From Candidatus Kapaibacterium sp. (GTDB lineage Bacteria; Bacteroidota; Ignavibacteria; Kapaibacteriales; UBA961): DNA of 5,113 nt. The translations under genes and the position numbers were made by a program. The notes beneath the pieces were generated by a model. That model worked only from the letters and a program-made list of their open reading frames with translations, searched no databases and was not told where the DNA came from. Each line of letters begins with the position of its first letter. Position 1 is the stretch's first letter. Location: assembly GCA_023253875.1 (NCBI GenBank), contig JALRFC010000153.1:1-5113 (forward strand), written 5' to 3'. This document shows, one piece after another, positions 1 to 5,113 of the stretch.

Positions 1-2
1 TA

Positions 3-446
3 TTAACATTACCTAATGGACAAGATATTATTGATAGATTGAATGTGATCGCTCAATTCAAAGATGATCCAGGTATGAGTAGAAGAACAAATGTCTACAA
101 AAATACTCTTGCACAGTATGAGGCTGAATATCAAGATATTGTTAATCAGTATGAAGACTACTTGTATACATTGATCATTCCGGGAACAGTAGACTCATAT
201 CAAGGTAAAGAAGCACCTATTGTATTGTATTCAACTGTTTGCTCAGATATTGAAAGTGCCCCTCGAGGAATGGATTTTATCTTTTCACCGAATAGATTCA
301 ATGTTTCAGTAAGTCGAGCGAAGGCATTGTTTATAATGATTGGGAATACTGCATTATTTGATGCACCCTGTAAAACTCCCGATGAAATGCGACTTGCTAA
401 TGCATTTTGTTATTTTGAAGAAGTTGCTGAGACAATAACTATCTAA
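3..446 (+). CDS. SF1 DNA helicase, C-terminal fragment (TM0106/AAA_12-like; 5' end outside window)
   Basis: The frame is open to the left edge, so only about 147 C-terminal residues are present; a TTG at 39 is internal, not a start. What is seen: a helicase motif V-like stretch GTVDSYQGKEAPIVLYS at 183-233, then APRGMDFIFSPNRFNVSVSR with the motif VI core NRFNVSVSRAK at 291-323, where the arginine is the expected ATP-contacting finger. The tail (CKTPDEMRLANAFCYFEEVA) follows the layout I recall for TM0106-family RecB-like nuclease-helicases, which join an N-terminal PD-(D/E)XK nuclease-like domain to AAA_11/AAA_12 helicase domains. The expected role is ATP-driven DNA unwinding or translocation in the cytoplasm. 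Whether a nuclease domain is present cannot be seen here. No clear motif IV is found in the 60 residues before motif V. The HEPN gene begins 16 bp downstream, suggesting cotranscription. Helicase identity is firm; the subfamily is inference. Confidence 0.88.
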   Translation, partial: LTLPNGQDIIDRLNVIAQFKDDPGMSRRTNVYKNTLAQYEAEYQDIVNQYEDYLYTLIIPGTVDSYQGKEAPIVLYSTVCSDIESAPRGMDFIFSPNRFNVSVSRAKALFIMIGNTALFDAPCKTPDEMRLANAFCYFEEVAETITI

Positions 447-449
447 TTC

Positions 450-453
450 AGGA
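450..453 (+). promoter_or_regulatory. Ribosome binding site of the HEPN gene
   Basis: AGGA lies nine bases before the ATG at 463, in the 16-bp gap after the helicase stop codon. It supports this start and translation of the HEPN gene from the helicase transcript. Confidence 0.5.
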
Positions 454-462
454 TTTCTGCAT

Positions 463-1110
463 ATGTACGCAAACTCTCATGAACTCTTTGATGCTAAAGA
501 AAGAGTATTTGGACAGGAAAATTATTCAGACAATGCCATTCGCATGCATAGAGCCATATCTTGGCTCTATGCTTGTGAAGAGAATGTAAATGATGATTTG
601 TCATTTCTATCAGGGTGGATTGGATTTAACTCTTGCTATTCAATACCACCTGAAAAAATGGGTGAAACGGAATATGCTCGAATTTGGAGATTCATGCAGG
701 AATTGTTGGATGAAGATAGCTCTCATCTGATTTCTTCGTATGTCTTTGATGAGCAAGTTGGACTTATTGATGCATTGATGAATAATCAATATCTCTTCAG
801 AAACTTCTGGATTTCGATTCATATGCAAGAAGAAGGATGGCTTGAAGAGTATGAAACTTCCAATGTACGAATGCATATTGATAGAGATAATAGAAATACG
901 CTTAATCATTGCAATTCTATTTTGCAAAGAGTGTATGTCCTAAGAAATCAAGTGATTCATGGTGCTGCAACATTTGAAAGTAGTATGAATAGAGAACAAA
1001 TGAAAATATGTAATTCATTCATGTATGGTTTCTTGTTGAGAGTAATCAATGTTATGATGAAAAATAACTCAAAAGATTGGGGGCAAATCAATTATCCGCC
1101 TCTTCCATAA
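463..1110 (+). CDS. HEPN-domain protein with R-x4-H RNase motif
   Basis: A complete 215-residue protein. The C-terminal half carries YVLRNQVIHGA, in which R161 and H166 form the R-x4-H signature of HEPN domains; in active members these residues form a metal-independent RNase site, usually at a dimer interface. An N-terminal segment, HRAISWLYACEE (29-40), followed by FLSGWIGFN (48-56), and a C-terminal MKICNSFMYGFLLRVINVMM...DWG match a pattern I recall for a family of roughly 200-residue bacterial HEPN proteins, mostly annotated as hypothetical. No signal peptide or membrane segment is apparent, so it should be cytoplasmic. ATG at 463 is preceded by AGGA. It follows a helicase gene by 16 bp, so the pair is probably an operon; HEPN RNases are common effectors in toxin-antitoxin and phage-defence loci, which makes that role plausible but unproven. 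The HEPN call is strong because both motif residues and their context are intact; substrate and partner are unknown. Confidence 0.85.
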   Translation: MYANSHELFDAKERVFGQENYSDNAIRMHRAISWLYACEENVNDDLSFLSGWIGFNSCYSIPPEKMGETEYARIWRFMQELLDEDSSHLISSYVFDEQVGLIDALMNNQYLFRNFWISIHMQEEGWLEEYETSNVRMHIDRDNRNTLNHCNSILQRVYVLRNQVIHGAATFESSMNREQMKICNSFMYGFLLRVINVMMKNNSKDWGQINYPPLP

Positions 1111-1121
1111 TGCGATTCCAC

Positions 1122-1145
1122 ATGTCGCCCCGCTGGGGCTATTAT
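1122..1145 (+). repeat. 24-bp GC-rich hairpin element, copy a
   Basis: Core GTCGCCCCGCTGGGGCTA. It differs at three of 24 positions from the inverted copy at 2007-2030 and resembles the copies at 2332-2355 and 2357-2380. It lies in the 31-bp gap between the convergent HEPN and M15 genes and supplies the TAA stop of the M15 gene (1142-1144, read on minus). Confidence 0.7.
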
Positions 1146-1147
1146 TT
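1127..1147 (+). terminator. Possible terminator after the HEPN gene
   Basis: GCCCC (1127-1131) pairs with GGGGC (1135-1139) across a three-base loop, followed by TATTATTT on the plus strand. This is a short GC-rich stem with a weak T-tract, 16 bp after the HEPN stop. It could end the helicase-HEPN transcript; the stem is short and the T-run interrupted, so this is tentative. Confidence 0.35.
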
Positions 1148-2008
1148 CCACACCAGTTCCGGTCTGAATTCAAAATGCATGGTGTCGAAGTGATACCATT
1201 TGCCACCCCAGATAAACCCATGTTTTTCGAAGATGTCCACTATGCCTTGTGGGATTGCATTGCGATAGGTGAGGATTTTGTTTTCATCGGTGCAATCACA
1301 TACCCATTGCCAATAATGTGAATGCTTAGTATTGATGTCCATCGTGATGCCGAAACTATGAAAGCTGATGCGATTTGTGCCGGCAATATTTCTCCAATTG
1401 AATGTCCCTCCGATATTTGACACATATTTTTTCCAATCCGGATGCTCATCCAATTCCTTTGAAATTTCCATCACTCGCTTGTGTATGTCATTTATGGTGG
1501 AAATGCGGATCATTTGTCGGGCAGTTTTCGGACACCATACAATCGTCGTCAAATTCTTTGCAACTTCATTCTTTGTTTTTCCATAGATCGCCTTGAATAA
1601 TCCTTCATATCTGATTCTCCCCGGATCGAAATATCGCTCAATTGGTGCCGATAATGCACCACGCTGATATGTATATGTAAACATGTCTTCTATGTCCGGA
1701 TTATCCAGCAATTCTTGTGGACTTTTCTTCTTCCCATCATCAAAGATAAATGACTCGCCATTCTTGCAATACACTCGATTATTCTCATATTTCACAATCT
1801 GTGGATAATACTTCATGAGTATATGCACAGGTTCTGGAATCTGAGCGTGAAGAGCAGTGCTGATTGCGATAAGAAAAATGACTGATATCATAAGGTTGAA
1901 TGGCAATTGATAAATGAAATGAAAAAATCTACCCCTCGGCTTCGCTCGGGGTGCAACCCTTGGCTTCGCTCGTGGTGCAACACTCGGCTTCGCTCGTGGT
2001 GCAATCAT
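1142..2008 (-). CDS. Secreted M15-family zinc peptidase (D-Ala-D-Ala carboxypeptidase/endolysin-like)
   Basis: Read on minus, 288 residues from ATG at 2008. The catalytic part shows RISFHSFGITMDIN, with H217 and D224 in the H-x6-D spacing of M15 peptidases. Then come IPQGIVDIFEKHGFIWGGKWYHFDTMHFE, with H278 as the likely third zinc ligand and E280 nearby. Known members cleave peptidoglycan stem peptides. A hydrophobic segment, NLMISVIFLIAISTALHA (38-55), looks like a signal peptide with cleavage before Q56, implying export. The start is uncertain. The first 25 residues are three copies of an APRAKP-type octapeptide read from a tandem DNA repeat. An ATG at 1891 gives a 249-residue product, but its signal peptide would lack a basic n-region. 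Neither start has a clear Shine-Dalgarno site. A TGA lies in frame just upstream of 2008. The gene converges on the HEPN gene and is flanked by inverted 24-bp elements. Family call firm; substrate inferred. Confidence 0.87.
   Translation of the reverse strand: MIAPRAKPSVAPRAKPRVAPRAKPRGRFFHFIYQLPFNLMISVIFLIAISTALHAQIPEPVHILMKYYPQIVKYENNRVYCKNGESFIFDDGKKKSPQELLDNPDIEDMFTYTYQRGALSAPIERYFDPGRIRYEGLFKAIYGKTKNEVAKNLTTIVWCPKTARQMIRISTINDIHKRVMEISKELDEHPDWKKYVSNIGGTFNWRNIAGTNRISFHSFGITMDINTKHSHYWQWVCDCTDENKILTYRNAIPQGIVDIFEKHGFIWGGKWYHFDTMHFEFRPELVWK
1935..2006. repeat. Three tandem 24-bp repeats
   Basis: Units at 1935-1958, 1959-1982 and 1983-2006, each built on the core GGCTTCGCTCGNGGTGCAA, differing at only a few positions. 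The unit length is a multiple of three, so the minus strand stays open and encodes an octapeptide, APRAKP plus two variable residues, three times at the apparent N-terminus of the M15 peptidase. It directly abuts the hairpin element at 2007. No spacers separate the units. Confidence 0.85.
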
Positions 2009-2030
2009 AGTAGCCCCATCGGGGTGACAT
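2007..2030 (-). repeat. 24-bp GC-rich hairpin element, copy b (inverted)
   Basis: On minus the core is GTCACCCCGATGGGGCTA, matching 21 of 24 positions of copy a. CCCC and GGGG pair across a three-base loop. It lies head-on to copy a, so the M15 gene sits between the two, and the upstream ATG candidate of that gene falls at its edge. Confidence 0.7.
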
Positions 2031-2044
2031 CATACTAAGAGTCA

Positions 2045-2078
2045 CACCCCCGCCTTCGGGCACCTCTCGCCTGAGGGC
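2045..2078. repeat. GC-rich double-hairpin segment
   Basis: GCC-TTCG-GGC (2052-2061) forms a stem with a UUCG tetraloop when read on plus, with CCCG/CGGG (2049-2060) as an alternative pairing. CCTC (2063-2066) and GAGG (2073-2076) can form a second small stem. The composition is sharply more GC-rich than the AT-rich DNA to its right, as with the neighbouring repeats. Confidence 0.45.
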
Positions 2079-2098
2079 AATCAAACAAATTGAAGAAT

Positions 2099-2266
2099 GA
2101 GAAAATGGAGAAATTGATGAATTGAACAATGAAATGGTAAATGGAAATATTGAAAGTAAAATTATTACTGAAGAATATCTACATTTTACATTTCATTTTT
2201 GATTTACGGTTCTTCAATTATTTCATTTTTACATTTCATTCTCAACTTTTCACTTCTCATTTTCTG
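2099..2266. repeat. AT-rich imperfect inverted repeat (foldback)
   Basis: The left arm (about 2099-2153) is purine-rich, with words such as GAGAAAATGG and AATGAAATGGTAAATG. The reverse complement of the right arm (about 2214-2266) aligns with it over some 50 bases with scattered mismatches and small gaps, for example AGAAAATGAG and GAATGAAATGTAAAAATG. Inside the roughly 60-bp spacer, TGAAGAA (2169-2175) and TTCTTCA at its right end can pair further. The right side also contains a degenerate direct repeat of TTTTACATTTCATT (2184 and 2227). It encodes no plausible protein. Confidence 0.6.
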
Positions 2267-2331
2267 GATATCAAGAATCGCACTGCAGATGGAACTATGT
2301 TAACCGTATATGTTCCATTCGGATACTTTCT

Positions 2332-2355
2332 ATTTCGCCCTTCTTGGGCTAATAT
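2332..2355 (+). repeat. 24-bp hairpin element, copy c
   Basis: Core TTCGCCCTTCTTGGGCTAAT, matching copy a at 19 of 24 positions; the stem is GCCC/GGGC. It is followed one base later by copy d in the same orientation. Confidence 0.6.
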
Positions 2356-2356
2356 G

Positions 2357-2380
2357 ATGTCGCTCTTCTGGGGCTAATGC
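2357..2380 (+). repeat. 24-bp hairpin element, copy d
   Basis: Core GTCGCTCTTCTGGGGCTAAT, matching copy a at 18 of 24 positions and in direct tandem with copy c at a 25-bp period. It ends 9 bp from the stop codon of the YARHG gene and so lies just downstream of that minus-strand gene. Confidence 0.6.
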
Positions 2381-2389
2381 TATGTTGCC

Positions 2390-2911
2390 TCAGAGATCTT
2401 CAAATGCTTTGATTAATCGAATATTTTCTTTTTCAATGTGAGTCAGCAGATGAGACACATCTTCATGTTGTGGATTATACCATGGTTTTTTTGCAAAATG
2501 ATTATACAAATCATCGCGCTTGAAAATGTAGCCATGTCTTGCAAATATTTCATTTCGCATAATGATCAAGACTTCTTTGGAAGTATAACGCAAATCATTT
2601 GCAGTTAATAGTTGTTTTGACGCTTCAGGATAATCACCTTGAACTCCGGAATATGTTGTTCGGGGTTGATCTTGTTGAATGATATCAGGATCCGGAACAG
2701 AAGTATTCTTACGAGCTAATTCTTCTTCTTTTTGTTGTAAATCCAATTCCAATTGTCTGAGCTCTTGTTCTTTATCAGAAAGTTCTTCAGAACGATCAAG
2801 CGTGGATTCATACTGCTGCAGATCAATACTTTCTTCATTTCCTGTTTTTGCTTCCCGACAAGCGGAAATCGATAGCAAACATATACAACACAATGCGTAA
2901 AATTGTCGCAT
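2390..2911 (-). CDS. Lipoprotein with coiled coil and YARHG domain
   Basis: Read on minus, 173 residues from ATG at 2911. The signal peptide, MRQFYALCCICLLSISAC, ends in a lipobox (I15-S-A-C18), so a lipid-anchored envelope protein is expected. Residues 36-68 are rich in E, L, Q and K in a heptad-like pattern and should form a coiled coil. Residues about 101-170 match the YARHG domain: LTANDLRYTSKEVLIIMRNEIFARHGYIF followed by the usual aromatic WY at 144-145. YARHG domains are extracellular and of unknown function, often found at the C-terminus of lipoproteins. An in-frame ATG at 2938 would add nine residues, but GAGGT sits just upstream of 2911 and the shorter form gives a normal signal peptide, so 2911 is preferred. 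It lies 77 bp downstream of the large putative T9SS cargo gene on the same strand and may share its transcript. Confidence 0.88.
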   Translation of the reverse strand: MRQFYALCCICLLSISACREAKTGNEESIDLQQYESTLDRSEELSDKEQELRQLELDLQQKEEELARKNTSVPDPDIIQQDQPRTTYSGVQGDYPEASKQLLTANDLRYTSKEVLIIMRNEIFARHGYIFKRDDLYNHFAKKPWYNPQHEDVSHLLTHIEKENIRLIKAFEDL

Positions 2912-2915
2912 ACAC

Positions 2916-2920
2916 ACCTC
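2916..2920 (-). promoter_or_regulatory. Ribosome binding site that decides the YARHG gene start
   Basis: On minus, GAGGT lies four bases before the ATG at 2911. It favours this start over the in-frame ATG at 2938. Confidence 0.6.
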
Positions 2921-2945
2921 AAATAGATAAACACCCATATGCTAT

Positions 2946-2965
2946 TGATGCCCCTTCAAGCATCA
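2946..2965. repeat. Short hairpin between the T9SS cargo and lipoprotein genes
   Basis: TGATGC (2946-2951) pairs with GCATCA (2960-2965) around an eight-base loop. It lies 24 bp after the stop of the large gene on minus, but no T-tract follows, so a terminator role is weak. It closely resembles the hairpin at 3020-3033 inside the end of the large gene. Confidence 0.45.
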
Positions 2966-2988
2966 GCATTTCTACAAATATTGAGAAT

Positions 2989-5112
2989 TTATTTTGTAAT
3001 AAGAATTGGAATTGTTTGTATGCCTTCAGGCATCAGAATCTCCATTGTCCAAAGTCCTGAAGACATTTTTTCCGTTGAGAAAGAAATAGTATATAATCCG
3101 GACATCAAATACCCTTCATGGAGATTAATTGTCTCCATTGGATTGAATGCATTGCGCATGCGTAAGCTTATGTGACCCGGCACATGAATCCCAATATCAA
3201 TATTGCCTTGATCCTGCAATGGATGAGGATATGGTCCTGCAATCAAACCTGGAACAGTGACAATTTCACTGCGGAGAATCACATCGCAATATGTTCCTGC
3301 AGTTCCTAATAACTGAACACCGATGCCTGACAGTGGAATCAATTTTTCCGAACAACCATAATATATTCCAACAGTATCTTGTTCCATTGAGTCTATGTCA
3401 TTGGATGCCATCAATGGATGATAACAAATTGCCAATGGACTCTTTTCTCCAGGTGCCAATGTGAGTGGCATCTGTGAAACCGGAATACTGAATGCAAGAT
3501 TTCTTGACATATATATATGCGGTAATATGATGGGAAATCTACCGGTATTCTCAATCAATATTGTATCGCAAAGTGTGATGCCCAAAGCTGTTGAATCGAA
3601 ATTCACAAATGCAATTTCATTACCTTCGAGATCACGTATCTTGATTGTAAGACCAGGTACAGAATCGGAAACAACTTTTCGATTGCCGGCTTTATCTACT
3701 ATGATAATAGTGTACTTGGCATCTTGAAACTGATCTATCACCGATACAGAAACTATCGCTCGATCACCTGTTTTATTGATGTCAATCTTACAATTGATTG
3801 TTCCATTTTGATCAATATTGATACTATCTAAACCGGAATCAATAAGCGTTTCATCACTGATATAAAAAGTGACCGGAATTCCGCAATCACTTCTTTCTGC
3901 TGTGATAACCGGTGGTGTGATATCTGCATTTGTTGTTACATACATATCCACGACATGTCTTGATGCACAATCATTTTCTACAATGATCCGCGCTGTATTT
4001 TCACCAATTGAATCACCAATTGCACAAATGGAAATATCTATTGACTTTCCGGGTTGAATTGTGATTGGCAATGGAGAATTGAGTCGTATTGAAACAGATC
4101 CTTGGTCTTCAATCTTAATACGATCAATCACTTGAGGAAATGTACCGGTATTGGAAAGTGTGATTGGAAAGCAGAATTCTCTTTTGATCGGACCATCCTT
4201 TCGTATGGAAACCGGAATAGAATCTCCTTTCACCAAAACGGTGAAACCAGGCACATCAAATTGTTTTCGCGTTGAATATCCTGCAGAGTCTTTTGCTATC
4301 AAGATAAATGATGCATCAGAATACGGATCCTTAATCGTAGCATCAAATGATACGGAATCCGGAAATCCTGAATAATCACCGATATTGACTTGAATATTTT
4401 TTTGAGATTCTACTTCAATGCTCTTAATTCTGGAATCACTTGCAGATGAATCATAGACCATTCCTCGAATCGTTTTGCAGTCTTGCTTTGAAGTGATAGT
4501 TGGTGGTCTGAAATCAAATAATGTAAAACTCATTCCCCCGATATAGCCATAGGAATTCGCAGGACCATATCCATATACATAGATTCCGATAGGCTCTGGA
4601 GCTGATACTGTATGCACGCCATCAGTGATTTGTACAGTTGCATAATAAAATCGTGAACCACCGATGCGCGTAAATTGATTTGCGGGAACAGTTGCACCAT
4701 CCAATACAATATTGTTAATCACGGTTTGAGGTGCAACAATATTTACATATTGAAAATTGTACACCTTCACTCGCTCAAAGTTTGAATTCAATTGCACTGC
4801 TTGGGCACTGATGAAACGATATGAAGGAAGAAATTGCTCATATGGAGGAATCATCATCATGAATGGATCGCTATTTGCAAGTCCTGTATTTCCTGTTGAA
4901 GATGTTTTTTTATACTGAGCCACCATGAATGGTTTATCACTATGCATTTCAGCGGCTCGCGTCAATCTTCCGGAGAAATATTGTCCTGCATTCAATGTTG
5001 CCACACGAACGGAATCCACAAAAATCACAGTGCTATCCATTGCGGCAAGAACGCGATATACATCCCAGCCAACTGGGGATGCATCTTGGGGTAATGGATA
5101 TGGAGTGAGAAA
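2989..5112 (-). CDS. Large extracellular protein: IgGFc-binding-type domain, two Ig-like/anchor-D modules, putative T9SS sorting domain (5' end outside window)
   Basis: Read on minus. The frame stays open to the right edge, so the ATG at 5040 is probably internal; 707 residues are visible. Numbered from that ATG, the part from the edge to about 172 resembles the IgGFc-binding N-terminal domain: SPVGWDVYRVLAAMDSTVIF, a SDKPFMVAQY strand, MMMIPPYEQFLPSYRF, and GIYVYGYGPANSYGYIGGM. Two copies of a roughly 200-residue module follow (about 179-370 and 376-575). Each starts with an Ig-like unit (PPTIT/PPVIT, then KDSAGYS/VDKAGNR) and continues with a choice-of-anchor-D-like unit (LSNTGTFPQVI/IENTGRFPIIL, then a P-L-x-x-x-P-G turn). 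The last 80 residues (PYPHPLQDQGNIDIGI ... SGLWTMEILMPEGIQTIPIL) resemble the type IX sorting domain that directs export and surface attachment in Bacteroidota. The ligand is unknown. A lipoprotein gene follows 77 bp downstream. Confidence 0.85.
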   Translation of the reverse strand, partial: FLTPYPLPQDASPVGWDVYRVLAAMDSTVIFVDSVRVATLNAGQYFSGRLTRAAEMHSDKPFMVAQYKKTSSTGNTGLANSDPFMMMIPPYEQFLPSYRFISAQAVQLNSNFERVKVYNFQYVNIVAPQTVINNIVLDGATVPANQFTRIGGSRFYYATVQITDGVHTVSAPEPIGIYVYGYGPANSYGYIGGMSFTLFDFRPPTITSKQDCKTIRGMVYDSSASDSRIKSIEVESQKNIQVNIGDYSGFPDSVSFDATIKDPYSDASFILIAKDSAGYSTRKQFDVPGFTVLVKGDSIPVSIRKDGPIKREFCFPITLSNTGTFPQVIDRIKIEDQGSVSIRLNSPLPITIQPGKSIDISICAIGDSIGENTARIIVENDCASRHVVDMYVTTNADITPPVITAERSDCGIPVTFYISDETLIDSGLDSINIDQNGTINCKIDINKTGDRAIVSVSVIDQFQDAKYTIIIVDKAGNRKVVSDSVPGLTIKIRDLEGNEIAFVNFDSTALGITLCDTILIENTGRFPIILPHIYMSRNLAFSIPVSQMPLTLAPGEKSPLAICYHPLMASNDIDSMEQDTVGIYYGCSEKLIPLSGIGVQLLGTAGTYCDVILRSEIVTVPGLIAGPYPHPLQDQGNIDIGIHVPGHISLRMRNAFNPMETINLHEGYLMSGLYTISFSTEKMSSGLWTMEILMPEGIQTIPILITK
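3020..3033. repeat. Hairpin repeat inside the 3' end of the large gene
   Basis: ATGCC-TTCA-GGCAT is a perfect 5-bp palindromic stem. Together with the following CAG it matches the intergenic sequence at 2948-2966, apart from one mismatch and a two-base gap. On minus it encodes part of the LMPEG segment of the putative sorting domain. Confidence 0.5.
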
Positions 5113-5113
5113 T

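Larger units (their letters stand above)
2009..2389. other. Gene-free, repeat-rich spacer between the M15 and YARHG genes
   Basis: About 380 bp with no convincing gene on either strand. From left to right it holds most of hairpin element copy b, a GC-rich segment with two small hairpins (2045-2078), a long AT-rich imperfect inverted repeat (2099-2266), about 65 bp with no structure I recognise (2267-2331), and two tandem hairpin elements (2332-2380). Any promoter for the M15 gene would have to lie here on the minus strand; I see no confident match to the Bacteroidota promoter consensus. Confidence 0.7.

Noticed and set aside
640..927. Minus-strand open frame of 95 codons opposite the HEPN gene
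   Set aside because: It is fully contained in the well-supported HEPN gene and shows no recognisable domain.
1935..2006. Possible CRISPR-like array of 24-bp repeats
   Set aside because: The units are directly joined with no unique spacers, there are only three, and no cas gene is present.
1122..2030. Insertion sequence with terminal inverted repeats
   Set aside because: The enclosed gene is an M15 peptidase, not a transposase, and I see no flanking target-site duplication; the arrangement is reported as a finding instead.
1929..2129. Minus-strand open frame of 66 codons in the repeat region
   Set aside because: It is a second reading of the same 24-bp tandem repeats (SEAEGCT-type peptides) and has no independent support.
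2141..2377. Plus-strand open frame of 78 codons
   Set aside because: It runs through the AT-rich foldback and two hairpin repeats, its product is low-complexity (F, I, L rich), and it has no ribosome binding site or family likeness.
2848..3175. Overlapping plus-strand open frames of 70 and 78 codons
   Set aside because: They are antisense to the lipoprotein and large-gene ends, cross the intergenic gap, and show no start signal or family match.

Overview
The window looks like a piece of an AT-rich genome from the Bacteroidota/Chlorobiota side of the FCB group (possibly a Kapabacteria- or Ignavibacteria-like lineage). The main evidence is the large minus-strand gene at the right. It encodes an IgGFc-binding-type head, repeated Ig-like and choice-of-anchor-D-like modules, and a C-terminal domain resembling a type IX secretion sorting domain. 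The lineage call is inference; no rRNA or other marker gene is present.

Left third, plus strand (1-1110): the 3' end of a superfamily-1 DNA helicase gene whose C-terminus resembles TM0106-type RecB-like nuclease-helicases. It is followed after 16 bp by an intact 215-residue HEPN-domain protein with the RNase-type R-x4-H motif. The two look like one transcription unit. Helicase plus HEPN RNase is a composition often seen in defence or nucleic-acid-processing modules, but the rest of the locus lies outside the left edge.

Middle (1111-2389): a convergent, secreted M15-type peptidase gene on the minus strand. It is bracketed by two inverted copies of a GC-rich 24-bp hairpin element. Its apparent N-terminus is encoded by three tandem 24-bp repeats. 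The 380 bp upstream of it hold no gene but are dense in repeats: a UUCG-type hairpin segment, a long AT-rich imperfect foldback, and two more tandem copies of the 24-bp hairpin element.

Right half, minus strand (2390-5113): the large putative type IX cargo gene (5' end beyond the right edge), then 77 bp downstream a small lipoprotein with a coiled coil and a YARHG domain. Both are predicted to be envelope or extracellular proteins and may be cotranscribed. A short hairpin sequence occurs twice here, once inside the last codons of the large gene and once in the gap before the lipoprotein.

The most notable points are the helicase-HEPN pair, and the way several families of short hairpin repeats sit exactly at gene ends and appear to have been absorbed into coding sequence. 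No tRNA, rRNA, CRISPR array or transposase gene was seen.
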